Shown piece by piece: positions 34,314 through 47,129 of a stretch of DNA of 64,000 bases (within the stretch, counting starts at the first letter, position 1; every line of letters starts with the position of its first letter). The notes under the pieces are model-generated. The model was not told the DNA's origin. It made no database searches and saw only the letters and a program-made list of their open reading frames with translations. The position numbers and the translations under genes were made by a program. Origin of the DNA: Haberlea rhodopensis (Eukaryota > Streptophyta > Magnoliopsida > Lamiales > Gesneriaceae); assembly GCA_907163345.1 (NCBI GenBank), contig CAJQUN010000450.1:310001-374000 (forward strand), read 5' to 3'.

Positions 34314-37300
34314 CTCATTGGGTTTTTGCTTGCTTCTAAAGTAGTTGCTTCGGTGCTGCCCGCACCACAACCAAACACACGGAACAGGTTGCTGAAATCA
34401 AGACAATAATTTTGTTAGATAGACAAAGAAGCAAGCAATAGTAATACTTACTATACCGAACAGAAACTTGAGCATATACCTGTAAGAACCAGTTGACACC
34501 CGAAGACCATCACCACTGAGGCAACATTCAAATTTATCGAAAATAGAATCATTTCATACAAGTCACATAGCTGGAAGTTACGAAAATAACATTTAATCAG
34601 CTCAGCAACGATTAAAAAAAAAGTGTCCGGGGTAAATTGGCTAGGAGTTCGGTTTACCTTGGGTCTTAAATATTCATGAACCTGGAAGGTTGCTACTGGA
34701 CCAGAATCCATATTAACATCCCACAGCTGAAAGCAAATAACATGAACACTCAGCAATTATCAAAACTGGAGCTGTTACAGACATTTGAATATGTTGTACA
34801 ATCCTGATCCAAAGAAAACTGCAACCATGGATCTTTTTCAACAGCATGAAACAAATGACTAGAAGATAATGACAGATTATTCCCCAATTTCGAGGTCATA
34901 CTCATGGTGGAGTTTATGCTAATTAAATTTTTGGTGCACCAAAATGAAATAGCCACTTTCAAACACTCCCTCTAATCCAGTGCTATTAAATCATAACTAC
35001 TCATTTTCTAACACCAGAACATTAAAGTCAGAGAAATAGTACATTGCTTCAGAGTGCATGTTTCACTAGCCACATGATGCCTATATACATCGAATGTGAT
35101 TCAGTTGAACCAAACCAGAAGTAAAGTATTCAAGACAAAATAAGAAACATCGAACTTTTTGACCAATTGGCAAACTAATAACAACATTCTTGTCGAGGTG
35201 CAGAAAAAAATCACAGGATAGAACCTTTAGGGTCATGTAATCACGACTCAGATATGTCTTCCATCCTTGGCAAACTTAATATCAGATATTGAAGCAATTA
35301 TCTCAGTGAAAAAGGATCTCGCGCCAGGCGCTTCCTGCTCCTCAAATCTGTTTCCCAAAAGATTGTTAATATCTAATTAATTATGAGCATTTGTCCGAAA
35401 GGTAATCAAAGTGAAGAACAGTTGTTGAGGCAAAAGAAAGAAAGAAAACAGAAAAACAAATTGAATTTCCATTCTGGAAGGATTATCTAATTTTAATTTC
35501 TCACGCAAAAGCACTTAGGAGTATAAACCAATTAACTTACAGTTTAGAATGTGAATCACACAAAGCTGATTGCCGCATATCAATAAGACGAATGGATCCT
35601 TTTGAGCTACTATATGCTAACATATTACAATGAGTGGGATGGAACTCTGCCGATGTTATCACCTCTGCAATAAGGCAAACATCAGGCAATACAACTAGTT
35701 CAACATTGGCGTTATGGTGATTTGACCTGTTTACTTTGTCACATTATTCTTGTTTGTTCATTCATAAATTAAGAAGGTAAAAATATTTTCCAATATTAAA
35801 GCAGTTTAGTTGTTTTCACAAGGAATGACATATCACGTTCAGAATTCGAAAGGATATAAAAATAACATCTTGTAATTTCACAGAACTGATTGAGATTCGG
35901 AGCAACCCTGATGAATAAGTGAAGTAACGAACAAATTTTATTGAAAAATATAAACAAACAGTTCACCAGTTAGGTCCTCCATATTTGCTGGCTTCACATC
36001 AACAATATTGAAGCTTTGACTGCTTATTTCCAAGTTCCAGAGATTTATTCTCAGATCATCAGCTGATATAAACGTTTCACAATCACTGGAGCATTGCAAC
36101 AAAAATAATCAGAATCTTCGAACTCAAGTCATTGAAAAGGGTGGCCATGGAATACATGAAATTTAGTAGGTGATGTTTTGGAAGCATACAGTCCTTGTGG
36201 TAGTTTTGAGACATACTATGCATTCAAGCATAAAAAGACAAAGCTTCATACGGTATAGCTAGGTGAATAAAGGTTTCCAACAACTCATTTTAATCAAAAG
36301 GTATTTACCCAAATTAAGAGCTTCTAAGATATTCATTAATTAATAAATGCTAGAACAGACGAGTGAGCTACAACTTTTAGGTACCCCGTGAAATCATGAA
36401 TCTCTGTTATTTTTATCTTCCACAGAATAAATCCAACAATTAAAGGGTCAATGGAATATATTTTTATAGGAAATATGGCAACAGAGTTCATCATTGTTTA
36501 ATATTCTGCAAGAGTCGGTCCTTTTCTCAATATTTCTTCCCCATACGGCAACCATATATTAAGAATTCACATCCCCACGTAAACCCACAGGTTCTCACCT
36601 GTTATTTGAGATAGAATTGATATGGTAGTCATGAGCATGAGCATAAACTCTCCTACATCTTGCAACAAGACTGGTCTCACCGCTTGTAATCTAAAAATGA
36701 CACAATCAATCATTATCAGTGAATGGGTAACAAAATAAATTGAAATACATGGCCAAAACATGAAACATGTGTGCAGAAATCCTGGATTCCGTGAGCAGAA
36801 CTTTAGCTCAGTTAAGTACAACTACCACAGGCAATCTCAGTGAATTGATGCCGTGAGGAGGAAAGGACAGTTCATCATTGCTTGAAGAGTTGTAAGATCG
36901 ATCTGAATAGCTCCCATTACAAAGATACTGCTTAGGACTAGAAGAAACACTAGAACTTGCAGCAATAAAAGCTTTAGAAGGATCAACACTAAATTCAGAA
37001 ATTTTTTTAACTTTCTTTCTTTTCTTGGACCTGTTCAAACCAAACAGAAACATTTGAATCGTCAAAATAATATAGATGAAGGGTTAATTCAGAAATATAT
37101 AGAGGGAATAAAGTGAGTAACAAAACTGAAAAAAAAAAAATCAAAGGATCGTTATTTTCGTAGTATAACATGCATAATTAGATTTATTAGATTTGTAAAT
37201 AATAATTTCAGTCCCGACTCCAGGTACACTAGGAAGAAATCCAACTAATGATCACAAAAGAGCTAAGACACTGCCTTGGTGGATACATTAAAAACAAACA

Positions 37301-39673
37301 CCAGACACATAAACAAACACAAACATGCGCGGATATATATATATATACAAACACACCACACACATTAAGAAATAAGAGCATCATATGTTCAGGACAAATA
37401 CAATACTTATTAAGATCCACATGTGGCTGAAGTCTAAATTAAAGCTGTAAATAAAGATAGCTAAAAACAATTTAATTGAATACTTCTCTTTATTTCCCTA
37501 CAAAATTAACAGAGAAAAGGGGAATTCTAACTCTCACCTTCCAAAACTTTATGGTTTTGTCATTAGTGGACAAAAGAAAGACGGCGCCATTAGTTGTCTG
37601 GCACCAGCGTATCTTATTGATTTTCTCCTCGATTTCCAAACTCTTGAGATAATCAAACTGAAGAAATGTGCATGCAAATGCATCACAACTCAATCATAGC
37701 TAAAACTAATGCCACATACTTAAAATATGTTATATTGGAATCTCGTGAGTATGGTATATGAGTAACAGTGGAAAAAGAAATTTTTTGATATAGACCTCTG
37801 GTTCATGGCTCTGAAATTCAGTCTTGTAACGAAACTCTGGATGTCGACTTATTGGATGGTCCATCTTCTCTAAATCTTTTCGATTTCTACCATTCTGCAA
37901 AATACATTTGCAAAAGGAAACATATTTTAAAAACGACTGACCAAGACACCACCTCGTCACCAACAGAATAAAATCCTTTGACATGTGGAACATGACCTCT
38001 TTCACATCTGTCCTTTCAAATAAAACCACCCTTCCACCACGGTCACCAGTAGCAAGGTGGTTGCCAGTTTTGTCAAACTCAATTGCGGATATTATATCAA
38101 CTGTATAAAGAAGGAATAATCAACAGTAAAACATTTCATTAGATACACAAGTTAAAATGTGGAACATTTACAATAAAAATTATACAAAACCAAATATGCA
38201 CAAGGGTACTATCATATTTTGTTATCTGCGTAGAATTGAAGAGTAAAATATAATGACACATTAAGTTCAGCAATCAATCATTCCATCCATAATTTACTAT
38301 TTCATTCATGGACAATTAACGTCAAGTTCAAATTAGAAACAAGAGCATTTCCAAAGCTACTCAATACATGTGAGAAGCTACTAGTCTTTGAAAAAGGCTT
38401 CCATCTGCATATCATCATCATTATCATGCCCACAAGTATACATTCCACGGGACAGACCAAATTGGCTTATCTATTCCGTCTCTCAATAACCATGCCAAAT
38501 CTAATATATCATTAGAGATTTACCAATTCTCCACATTCGTTATAGACTGGATTTACTACATGGCCTAAGATGAACTAATTTATCAACATTCGTATGAGTC
38601 AGTATTTTAGAATAACCAGCACAGCAGCATAATAATCAAAAGTATGATAATTTGAATTCTTCAATGGTGTACATATCACATTGATAATGTAAGAAAAGAA
38701 ACCGTGGCTGAAAATAGTTACTTGACATTTAATAAATGTAATAAGCGACAAAATGTGGCAACCTTCAATTTTATTTGGAAAAGGAAAAATTCAACATTTG
38801 TTATGCCTTTTTTACCCACTTAGATGAACCACGATATGACACGTTTGAATACAGCCATGCACACGGGAAAACATTAGTAAAGTCCTATCTCATTGAAACC
38901 GACATATTGTGGCATTATGGAAGCCTGGTATCATCTCATGACACATTTCACTATTATCAAATTCTTATGACCCAAAAAGGCAAAAAGAATGAGCAGACGG
39001 CTCCATCCCAATTTGCGGAAATAATTTTTTTTATAATTGAGCAACGGTCCTTGCCATTAGTTAAACTTTTGGGATAAACAACATTAACAGCCCACTACTG
39101 AGTAAAGAACAGGCAACGCATATTTAAACCACAGAGTTAAACATGTCAACTCTTGCTTTGCCTCAATATAGAGCCGATGCTTGCAGTTCAAGCCATAAAA
39201 GACAAGATCAACACGAACTAGAGTAGCAACACTTAAAAGATCCAACGCCCAACTGATGAACATTCTTCACACACGTAATTAAGTTCATGCAGTAAAAATC
39301 TCCAGAATCAAACTAGCATTAAAATAATTAAGTTCACCACATCATCTTCACTAAAACAACTGATTAAAAGCAGTAACATGCAGATCACTCGCTGAAACTC
39401 CCCACCGAAACTCATTCAATTTGCAGTTAATTTCCACTAAATTAATTTATTTCCACTACCAACAATCCAAAAAATATCAAATTAATGGAACCCAAAAAAT
39501 CTACAACAAAATCCGAACCATAGCATCGATTATCACACTCATCAATTCAATTTTACCTTCTTGCACTTCCTCGCCAACCGTCCTCTCCCCAAATACCTGA
39601 GAGAATTTCCATTCCAGCGGCGCTGGTGGACCCGCCGTAGCTGCGCTGCCTCTCCACCATCACCACCGTTCAT
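34314..39673 (-). CDS. PP2A B55 (PR55) regulatory subunit; frame breaks, 3' end in gap
   Basis: Regulatory B subunit of protein phosphatase 2A, a WD40 protein that targets the catalytic core to substrates. Twelve exons are readable: 39673–39557, 38100–37997, 37894–37796, 37657–37538, 37030–36820, 36690–36599, 36084–35967, 35664–35541, 35347–35225, 34726–34658, 34570–34480, 34391–34314. All introns are GT–AG. Diagnostic stretches include LEWKFSQVFGERTVGEEVQE, HPEFRYKTEFQSHEPE, KINKIRWCQTTNGAVFLLS and VATFQVHEYLRPK. Frame breaks versus the conserved protein: near 39644 (exon 1, about one base short), 37010 (4-base GAAA gain, avoidable by an acceptor 7 bases on), 35250 and 34553 (one base short each). 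Either a young pseudogene or indel errors; intact splice sites favour a recent change. The last exon is in the gap. The 5' UTR side has a GA-rich tract at 39947–39966. Confidence 0.8.
38101..39556 (-). other. PP2A B55 intron 1
   Basis: A 1456-base AT-rich first intron bounded by GT (39556) and AG (38101–38102). It contains a chance plus-strand open frame (38775–39077) without recognisable motifs. Confidence 0.7.
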
Positions 39674-40656
39674 TCTTCTCTGGCATCGATTAATCAAATA
39701 ACAAAAGCAATAAATATGATAAAACAACTAGTTTTCCGCGCCCTATTTCACTTCATCGAATTTCATAAACAACAATACAATTACAAAACTCGATCGGCTC
39801 GGGCTTAGGTTTGGGATTGGAGGGTGCGTCGGAATAAGATCAGTGCTCGGCTTCTTCACGGCGAGTGCTGAATTCAGATTCAACAACTGAGGATGTGCAA
39901 GCCATTAACCACATCGATTAGTACAAAATATAGGATTCAGATTCTCTCTCCCTTTCTCTCTCTCTGTTAGCCAGGGAGTTTGGGGAGAAAATGGGGGATT
40001 TTGTATAAAGCTTTCTTTTTTCTTTTTTAATAATTTGTTCTTCATGGCAGTTAAATTAAAAAGTGCCAGTACTTTTTACTATGTTATTTATACTCCACGT
40101 AATAAATTAAGGATGTAAACTTATGAATGTTACCAGCAATCATTATATTTAGGGCATCGTGTAATCAGTGTTAAGAGAAAGTAAGTTTAGTTAGAGCAAC
40201 AAATATATGTACATATGTATATATAACCGAATTTTCATATGTCGAATTAGTCGTAACGTCATCGAATAAACCGATATTTTTTAAAATATAATATGTTTTT
40301 ATAAAATAAGATAGTTTGATCTTAAACATTTTAAAAATAAAAAAGAATGAGATAATTGATTTTTCAAAAATTCCCTTTTTAAATAATTTAAAAACTTAAA
40401 AATTTTGTTAATCCAATTTCTAAAATGATAATTGAAATTTAACCGAACTTTTTTAAAAACAAAATAGCAATTTCGAGTTACCAAACCAAAATTCCAAATT
40501 AATTTGATTAATAGAAATTGTATTCACCCCTAATTTGTGGTAAGGTTTTTAGGTTAAATATTTACATGAAAATGTGTATATTATACAAAGTAAAAATAAA
40601 AATACTTGCCTTTAATTCTTTTTTAAAATTTTAATGATTGGTTACTCATACGATAT
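39674..40656. other. PP2A upstream region
   Basis: 5' UTR and promoter side of the minus-strand PP2A gene. A CT-rich tract at 39947–39966 reads GA-rich on the sense strand, common in plant leaders. Beyond 40200 it is AT-rich with AACCGAA-type phrases; no gene seen. Confidence 0.5.
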
Positions 40657-41850
40657 TGTTGGGAATTTGAACTCCACAATTCACCCCCCAAAATCTTCAC
40701 CATTTATGAAAAAAGAAAGCAAAATGAGAAATAATACGACACAATGATTTAACGTAGAAAACCTCCCAAATCAGAAGAAAACACTAGGACCAAAGAAGAA
40801 AATACAATATATGAAAATTATTACAACCACGTAATTGCTTCCTTCTCACACCAAAACCCCCATAAACTTTCCCACTAGCCATACTTTATAACTCACAGTC
40901 CTCTTATAAGAAAGACACCTATAAATCTTTTTTTGATGTGCAAGCTCAGTCACAAAGCATACTAAAGAATTTTGATCCTTTAATGCCTTGTCTAAAAACC
41001 AGATTGAATCAACACATCCTCTGACTTGCACTTGCCACAAGCCAAAGTTGATTTTCCATCAAATTTCTCCACATCAAATCTGACTGCATTCGAAACTCTG
41101 CTTCCTGACATTGTCTTGTGATAGTTTGATGAATTTTACAGTAGACCTTAATAGTACATACTAAGTAAACTCCCAGGAAAGAGATAATCTCGATCTTTCT
41201 TAGACAGGATTTCAAGATTACCAAAAAAATTGGTGGGGGTCATACTGGTCTTACTTAAATACCGATTTTCTAGACATAATCTCCTTAGTCGATACATATT
41301 CGCCTACCACACAAAGCTCCACCCGCCGCAAAAGGGTCTATGCTCTGATACCACTTATTGAGAATTTTGACCCTCCAAATTCATCCCTCAGGATCTGCAT
41401 CTTTTATGGGAAAAGAAAGCAAAAATGTGAAATAATAACGACACAATATATCGTGGAAAACTCCTAAATCAGGAGAAAAACCACCAGGACCAGAGAAGAA
41501 AATACACTATATGAAAAATTATTACAACCACGCAATTTCTCTTCTCACCCCAAACACACACACAAAGCTTTCCTACTAGCCACACTTTATAACTCACACC
41601 CCTCCCTTACAAGAAAGAACCTAATAATTTCTTTCTAATGTGGAAGCTCGGCCACAGCCGAAACTACACAGAGCATACTAATAATTTTACAAGATTCTAA
41701 AACAAGAGAGAAATTATTTAAAGCCAAAAGTTGCTAGACAAGTTATTGACTACACTTAACACTGAAGCATCAAGCCTCATTTTATGTTACAAGAGTTTGA
41801 CCAATTTGGTTCTCCCACCCGACGTGGGACTATGAAGCCCAACTCCAACA
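40657..41850 (-). mobile_element. Short LTR retroelement (TRIM/LARD- or deleted Copia-like)
   Basis: Two related direct copies: 41359–41850 (on minus starts TGTTGGAGTTGGGC and ends near TTCTCA) and 40657–about 40990, sharing GAAAAAAGAAAGCAAAA-type and CCTCCCAAATCAG-type phrases. Just inside the first lies the primer site TGGTATCAGAGC (41342–41353). About 370 bases separate the copies and encode nothing convincing. The layout fits a minus-strand non-autonomous LTR element with a truncated 3' LTR. The AGTCCCACGTCGGGTGGGAG phrase near 41825 is common in plant LTRs. Confidence 0.6.
41342..41353 (-). other. tRNA-Met primer binding site (short LTR element)
   Basis: Minus-strand TGGTATCAGAGC directly inside the LTR end at 41359. 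Confidence 0.7.
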
Positions 41851-43601
41851 GTTCAAGATCGAGAAGTGAATTTGTGAGGCTTAACATGGATGGATGATAT
41901 TGTAAAGGCGAGCCCTATCGACTTGATTAAAAAAGCAATTAGATTTTCCTCTAAAAAACAATTATATTATATTCGAAGTACATCAATATGTTGAACTATT
42001 TCAACAAGTCTGCGTGTGAGATATCTAGCATCGGATGTTCGTACTAATTTAGAACTTTCGAGATAACAATTGTTTAATAAAATTCAGAATGGAGGATTTA
42101 GATATTATTAAACATTTACATAAAATATATTGAACACATAAACAAACAATAATCTTAAACCTGAAACCATGGGCGGAGGGAGGTATAGGCAAGGGGGGCA
42201 AGTGTCTCCTCTTTAATTTTTTTTTTTACCTTAAAAAAATAATTTTTTTTTTAAATTGAAATTTTACTCTTAAAATTGTAGTTTGTCCCTTAAAAATTAT
42301 ATTTTACATTCTTTTAATTATATTTTTATCCCTAAAATTTTTTTTGTCTAAATTTTTTATTATATGATGATAAAGTTGAGATCCATAAAAAGTGTCCGTA
42401 TCAATTTCACTGAAGGAGTGGTTGCTTGTTTTAAATTACTAAAACAACCTTTGTAACCTTTCAAGTATGTTTATTTGGCAATTGGCAGAGGTGTTATATT
42501 GTTGTATCGTGAGGATAGAGTGGAACTTAGCAGGTTGTAGTAAGTAGTAACCGAAGCACGAAATTTGTGATTATTACATTTTCTTTTTGTCCTTTTCGAG
42601 CTTTTCATGCTTGCTTTGGAGGGATTTAATTATTTTGTCATTTGGGAGGTATTGCAGTATTTGCAACCAGTGGGTGAAGTTTTTCTTGTTTAAATGGAAA
42701 AAATATATTATATAATTTCTTAAACCTTAAATTTTTTTTCATTTCAAAAATTTTACAAAAACTTATATGTATATATAACTATTATAATTTCAAAAGGTTT
42801 AAAAAAACTTATTTGTATATATAGCTATTATAATGTGTATGACTCTTAGATTGACAAATAATACACGCAACTTGAGACCAAAGTCTATTTGTCACAATAC
42901 CTCTTCCAATGTTGACAGCTGCACTCTTACAATATCTAATTCGTAAATCCCCTCAGAATTTGATTAACCTCCAAAAAACAAATTTAACAAAAAAACTTAC
43001 TGTACAAAAATTGATTATATAAGTACGCAGCGTGTGCACGAGAACACTAGTTTACATTATAACTTAAGTCATAAGTAATCTACAAATTTATAGACCATCA
43101 AGGGGATACCATATTTTTTTTTTGGATACATTGGCAGGAATGTAATCTAAATGTACTTTCATACAAACAAAAGACTATTTTTACGGCAGTTACTTGGTAG
43201 GTTGATAACGTAATTGCAAAAAATAAAAATAAAAAGACAATTTGCCAAATTTATTATCAAACATCTTATATCCACGTCTTTACTAAATATAATTTCGATA
43301 GGTCATATCTAACCCCACAATAGATGAGTTATTGTTTCCCTCCGGTATCACAATTACACATATAGAAGATAGCCAAAATGCCCTGACGGACAGCACCAGA
43401 GTCAGAGGCGAATATAGTTGTTCCATCGGGGCAGCTGTCCGTCTCAACCAAAAGGTTAAATTCGTCCTAAGAGTAACCATCTACACTACTATCTCAACTT
43501 ATTTCTTAGTTTTAATGAAAAATTTCATGCCGGACAACATAGCCCAATTGTTATCGGACCGACAAATGAACTATAGGCCCAACCAAGCATCTGGACAACT
43601 G

Positions 43602-43659
<58 letters not shown>

Positions 43660-45800
43660 CAAATACTAATTTCCCAGTGCAGACGTTCAAAGTACTTCAA
43701 TATTTTATGTCAAACTTAATTTATTTCATATGATAAAAGTTTTATAATCTTATTGTTTATTTATAGGTTCTATAATATTGTCCAAGAATTTTTGATATCA
43801 TCTAAATTCCACCTCATTTCACTTTTAAACTAAATTAATAGATCGTTCAAGGCCGACAGAGGGAAATTGGTTCGTCAAATGAAAATAAATGAATTTTTTT
43901 TCCTAAAAATGAAAATTGACATCTCCAATTTTGTCGAGGTTCCCCTCGACACCAATTTTTTACATTTAATTTGAACAAAAAAGTAAAAAACTATTGAAAG
44001 TTAAGTAATGTCGTTCATGTTAAGGGATAATAAAATTTACCTCACATCTGGTATCGGTAGTAATTACAATCTGTATGTCTCGTATTTGAATCTACGTTTC
44101 TATGCTAAAAATTATCCTATTGACTCTACCAGGGTAGATTTGGAAAAACATTAAAGTTCTCTTCTCGCTACCCTATATTTTAATTATCCTACCTAAAATA
44201 TAGCTTTCCAAGCATATTAGCATATTTAGACATTTGAACGATTTCCATTGCTTCGTGACCCCCACCTTACCAAATTTTACTTTATCAATATTAGTATCTC
44301 TTGGCACGTAATGCTATATATAAATTAAAAATTTGAGTGTTAAATAATTTTAATGTAAGTATTTTTTATATGAATTTGAAAAATTATCCGCTACCTCGAA
44401 CACCTCACAGGAAAGAGGAGAGGCCTTCAAATAGAGATCATATTAAAATTAAAAAATCTAAATTTTTTTTATAATAATTTTTTTATTGGGAGTGATGTGA
44501 TCATTTAAAAATATGTATTAGATGATATATATATATATAGTACCGTAGCAGGGCTATATTATTATTTTTATTGGAATATAAAATTTGTCAACTCTGTGTA
44601 AGCAATTTATTAATAAAGCAAGGGAAAGAGGAGCAGATAATAATATTGGTAGGGAAGTAATTATTCAGTCCTTAAATTTATTAGGTATAAAATAATACTT
44701 AATATTTCAGTTTCATGAAAATACTAATACTTAATACTAATATTTAATACTGATATTACTCCTCTAATGTTGCTTATTAGATTAATAGTACTCCATGTTT
44801 GTTCATTGAAACTATTGTTTTAAAATATCCATTTAAAAATTAAAAGTATTTTAGGTAAAAAAAACAAATTGTGATCGGAATACATAAATTTTAGTATCAA
44901 AATAATTGAAATTAGATATCGTAAAAATCATAAAGATATGAAAATATTATTGGATGGCCTTGTATGTTTGCAATATTTCAAAATATTTCATTTTCAATCC
45001 ATTTTTTTACTAGTTACGTAATTCATATACTCAAATGCCTTCAAACCAATATTTTTATATACTCAAAATTTATCTTTACATCGAAAAAGATATACTTTTA
45101 AGGTTTGTTGTACACTCCATAACTTATTTCTATAAACAAATTTTACGTGATTCTTTCAACAAATGTTTGATTGTTGGGAAAAGAAATTTTAGGCCAATCA
45201 TCCAATAATTTATTCCATGTTCATGAGTTTTATTTTTAGCCATAAACCAAGTATAAAAAAAGTAAACAAAATACAAAAAAAAAGTATAATAATCATATTT
45301 TTATTAGTTTTTCTCAATTCTTGTTTTTTTAGTAAATCCATTTTAAACAATAAAGATGTTAAAAGATAGACAAAAAAAAAAGGTAGGAGTAGGCAAAGAG
45401 GAGTGCTTTGACAATAACACTAGCTTAACATAAAATGCTCGTACAATATAATGACACATGTTCAAATAGCATTACTAAGTGAACGGTGGAGTTGTAGTTA
45501 AGTGGAGAATTAAAGGGTATTCCAGGTAAAGAAACACCTTGGCCTTGGGACAGTAAATAACCGAGGTGAAGACTGAAGAGACAATAATTGAATGAAATTC
45601 AGAGATCAGCGTCCCATTTGCATTGGCGCAGATTTTGCCAATATCTTTTTTGTATTTTATGTTTCCACGTGAACTTTATACATGATTAATCAATGGTACA
45701 GAAGTCAGTGCATCATTGTTCTTACACAAATTTCTGTGTCTTGTTTCAAGAATCATTACATATACGTACATATAGATAATGTGAGTAGTACAAAAAGTTT
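41851..45800. other. AT-rich intergenic region
   Basis: No gene recognised. Contents: a G-rich phrase GGCAAGGGGGGCAAGTG (42190–42207) followed by T/A-rich DNA, typical of dispersed plant repeats; the (TA)n run at 43605–43655; further AT-rich spacers. Open frames here lack motifs. Confidence 0.5.
43605..43655. repeat. (TA)n microsatellite
   Basis: About 51 bases of uninterrupted TA dinucleotides, likely polymorphic in length. Confidence 0.95.
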
Positions 45801-47129
45801 CTTTGATTTGTTTCTTCTTTTTAATGGTTCATGATATGGGATGATGTTGTTTTTAATTACAATTTCATGAATTTGGATTGATCACTGTTCAGCTTGAAAG
45901 CTCAGGCGATGAATGGTTATGCAGAATGCTACATCTCATTTACTTGCTCTCTCTTTCACACACACAGAGATAGAGACATACCTATACAAAATTTATATTT
46001 TATTTCAGGAATTTACTTATAGTATGTGTGCAGTACAAAAGACTGTTTTTAATTTCTTGGGTTTTTGACATGCTGTGGATATGTATGTTAAATTTCATCA
46101 ATCTGAATTTGTTACTGTTCAATTTGAAAGCTCAGGCCATGTGTGAAACATCTTATTCAATCACTCTACTCTCTCTTGCACAAACGCACCCACAAATTGA
46201 GACTCTTTGTAAAATTATTATTGACCTTTTCGTTTGTTTGTAGTTGTCGTTTTAGTTTAGCTGTTAAGATGTGAATGAAGGGGCAAGAAATTATAGATAA
46301 GATGATAAAATACAAAGACTACGGAATCCCATTACTCTTGGCCAAAATTTATTTGAATCTTTGTGATGTAAAAAGTTACAGTGTGTTTATGTGATTGGCT
46401 GATTGGTTTTGTGGGTTTCTTCTTTTTTTTTTTTGCAGGAGTGAGAAATTGTGGTGATTTTGGGTTTGTAAAATAAGATTTAAAAGTTGAGGCGTCGCAT
46501 ATCTGACAGCACAAAACTCAAATCTCATGTCAACTTATTGAGCTTTTTGATGATTTCTGGTTTTGTGAGTATTTTGATGTGAAAGCCAAAAGCAAAAGCA
46601 CTGGTTCGGATAGCACAACAAAGCTGAGGTTTTTGAGGAGTTTGAGTTTCACCTTTCTTGGTATTTGTCTTATTGATAATAGTAGAAGAAAGTGGTTGAT
46701 TTTGGAAATTTTTTTTTAAAAAAGCTAATTTTTACCTGAGAAGATGCCTAGCGTTTTCACAATCTGACCAATTTTCACTTCTCTGGCTTTAGAGCTGGTT
46801 TTGGAAGTGGAAATGGAAGTATTTAATGTACTTTTTGCTGCCCAAAAATAAAGTCCCGCGCTTTGGGAAAAAAAACCATGCAAATGGCTGGCATGGTACC
46901 ATCTCTACTATCTGCATTGAAACACACTTTGAGTTAATTTCTGCTATTTGACTGGAAAAGAAAAGAAATAAAGGCAAACATCATTGAGGAAACAATGGTT
47001 CTTGGTTAACAGATTATGAACTTTGGAAAATATATCGGTGTCTCTTGAAAACTTACCGATAACTTTTTAGACCTTTATAAAAAGGAAAATAAATAAATAC
47101 AGAAGTGGAAAAATTTGCTTCTGGGGCTA
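45801..47129 (+). promoter_or_regulatory. Upstream/leader region of the USP-kinase gene with duplication
   Basis: Two imperfect copies of a segment of roughly 130–150 bases, 230 apart: ACTGTTCAGCTTGAAAGCTC at 45884 and ACTGTTCAATTTGAAAGCTC at 46114, each preceded by an 'aatttcat…aat' phrase and followed by CT-rich DNA and CACACA or GCACAA. A pyrimidine run ending TTTTGCAG at about 46438 could be the acceptor of a 5' UTR intron. Which part is promoter or leader needs cDNA evidence. Confidence 0.4.

Noticed and set aside
33713..34378. Long frames on both strands across 33713–34378
   Set aside because: They are open only because of the 500 N.
36896..36903. GATCGATC in PP2A exon 5 as an eighth island
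   Set aside because: Single isolated copy in coding sequence (Asp-Arg-Ser), within chance expectation.
38775..39077. 100-codon plus frame inside PP2A intron 1
   Set aside because: No recognisable domain, opposite strand, AT-rich intron.
39542..39727. 61-codon minus frame as a separate small protein
   Set aside because: It is PP2A exon 1 read past a frame break, plus intron.
43332..43733. 133-codon plus frame with a Tyr-Ile repeat
   Set aside because: The repeat is the translated (TA)n microsatellite; no motif on either side.
44050..44140. tRNA-like segment with GGTAGAGTCAATAGG on minus
   Set aside because: No convincing A/B box pair or cloverleaf by eye.
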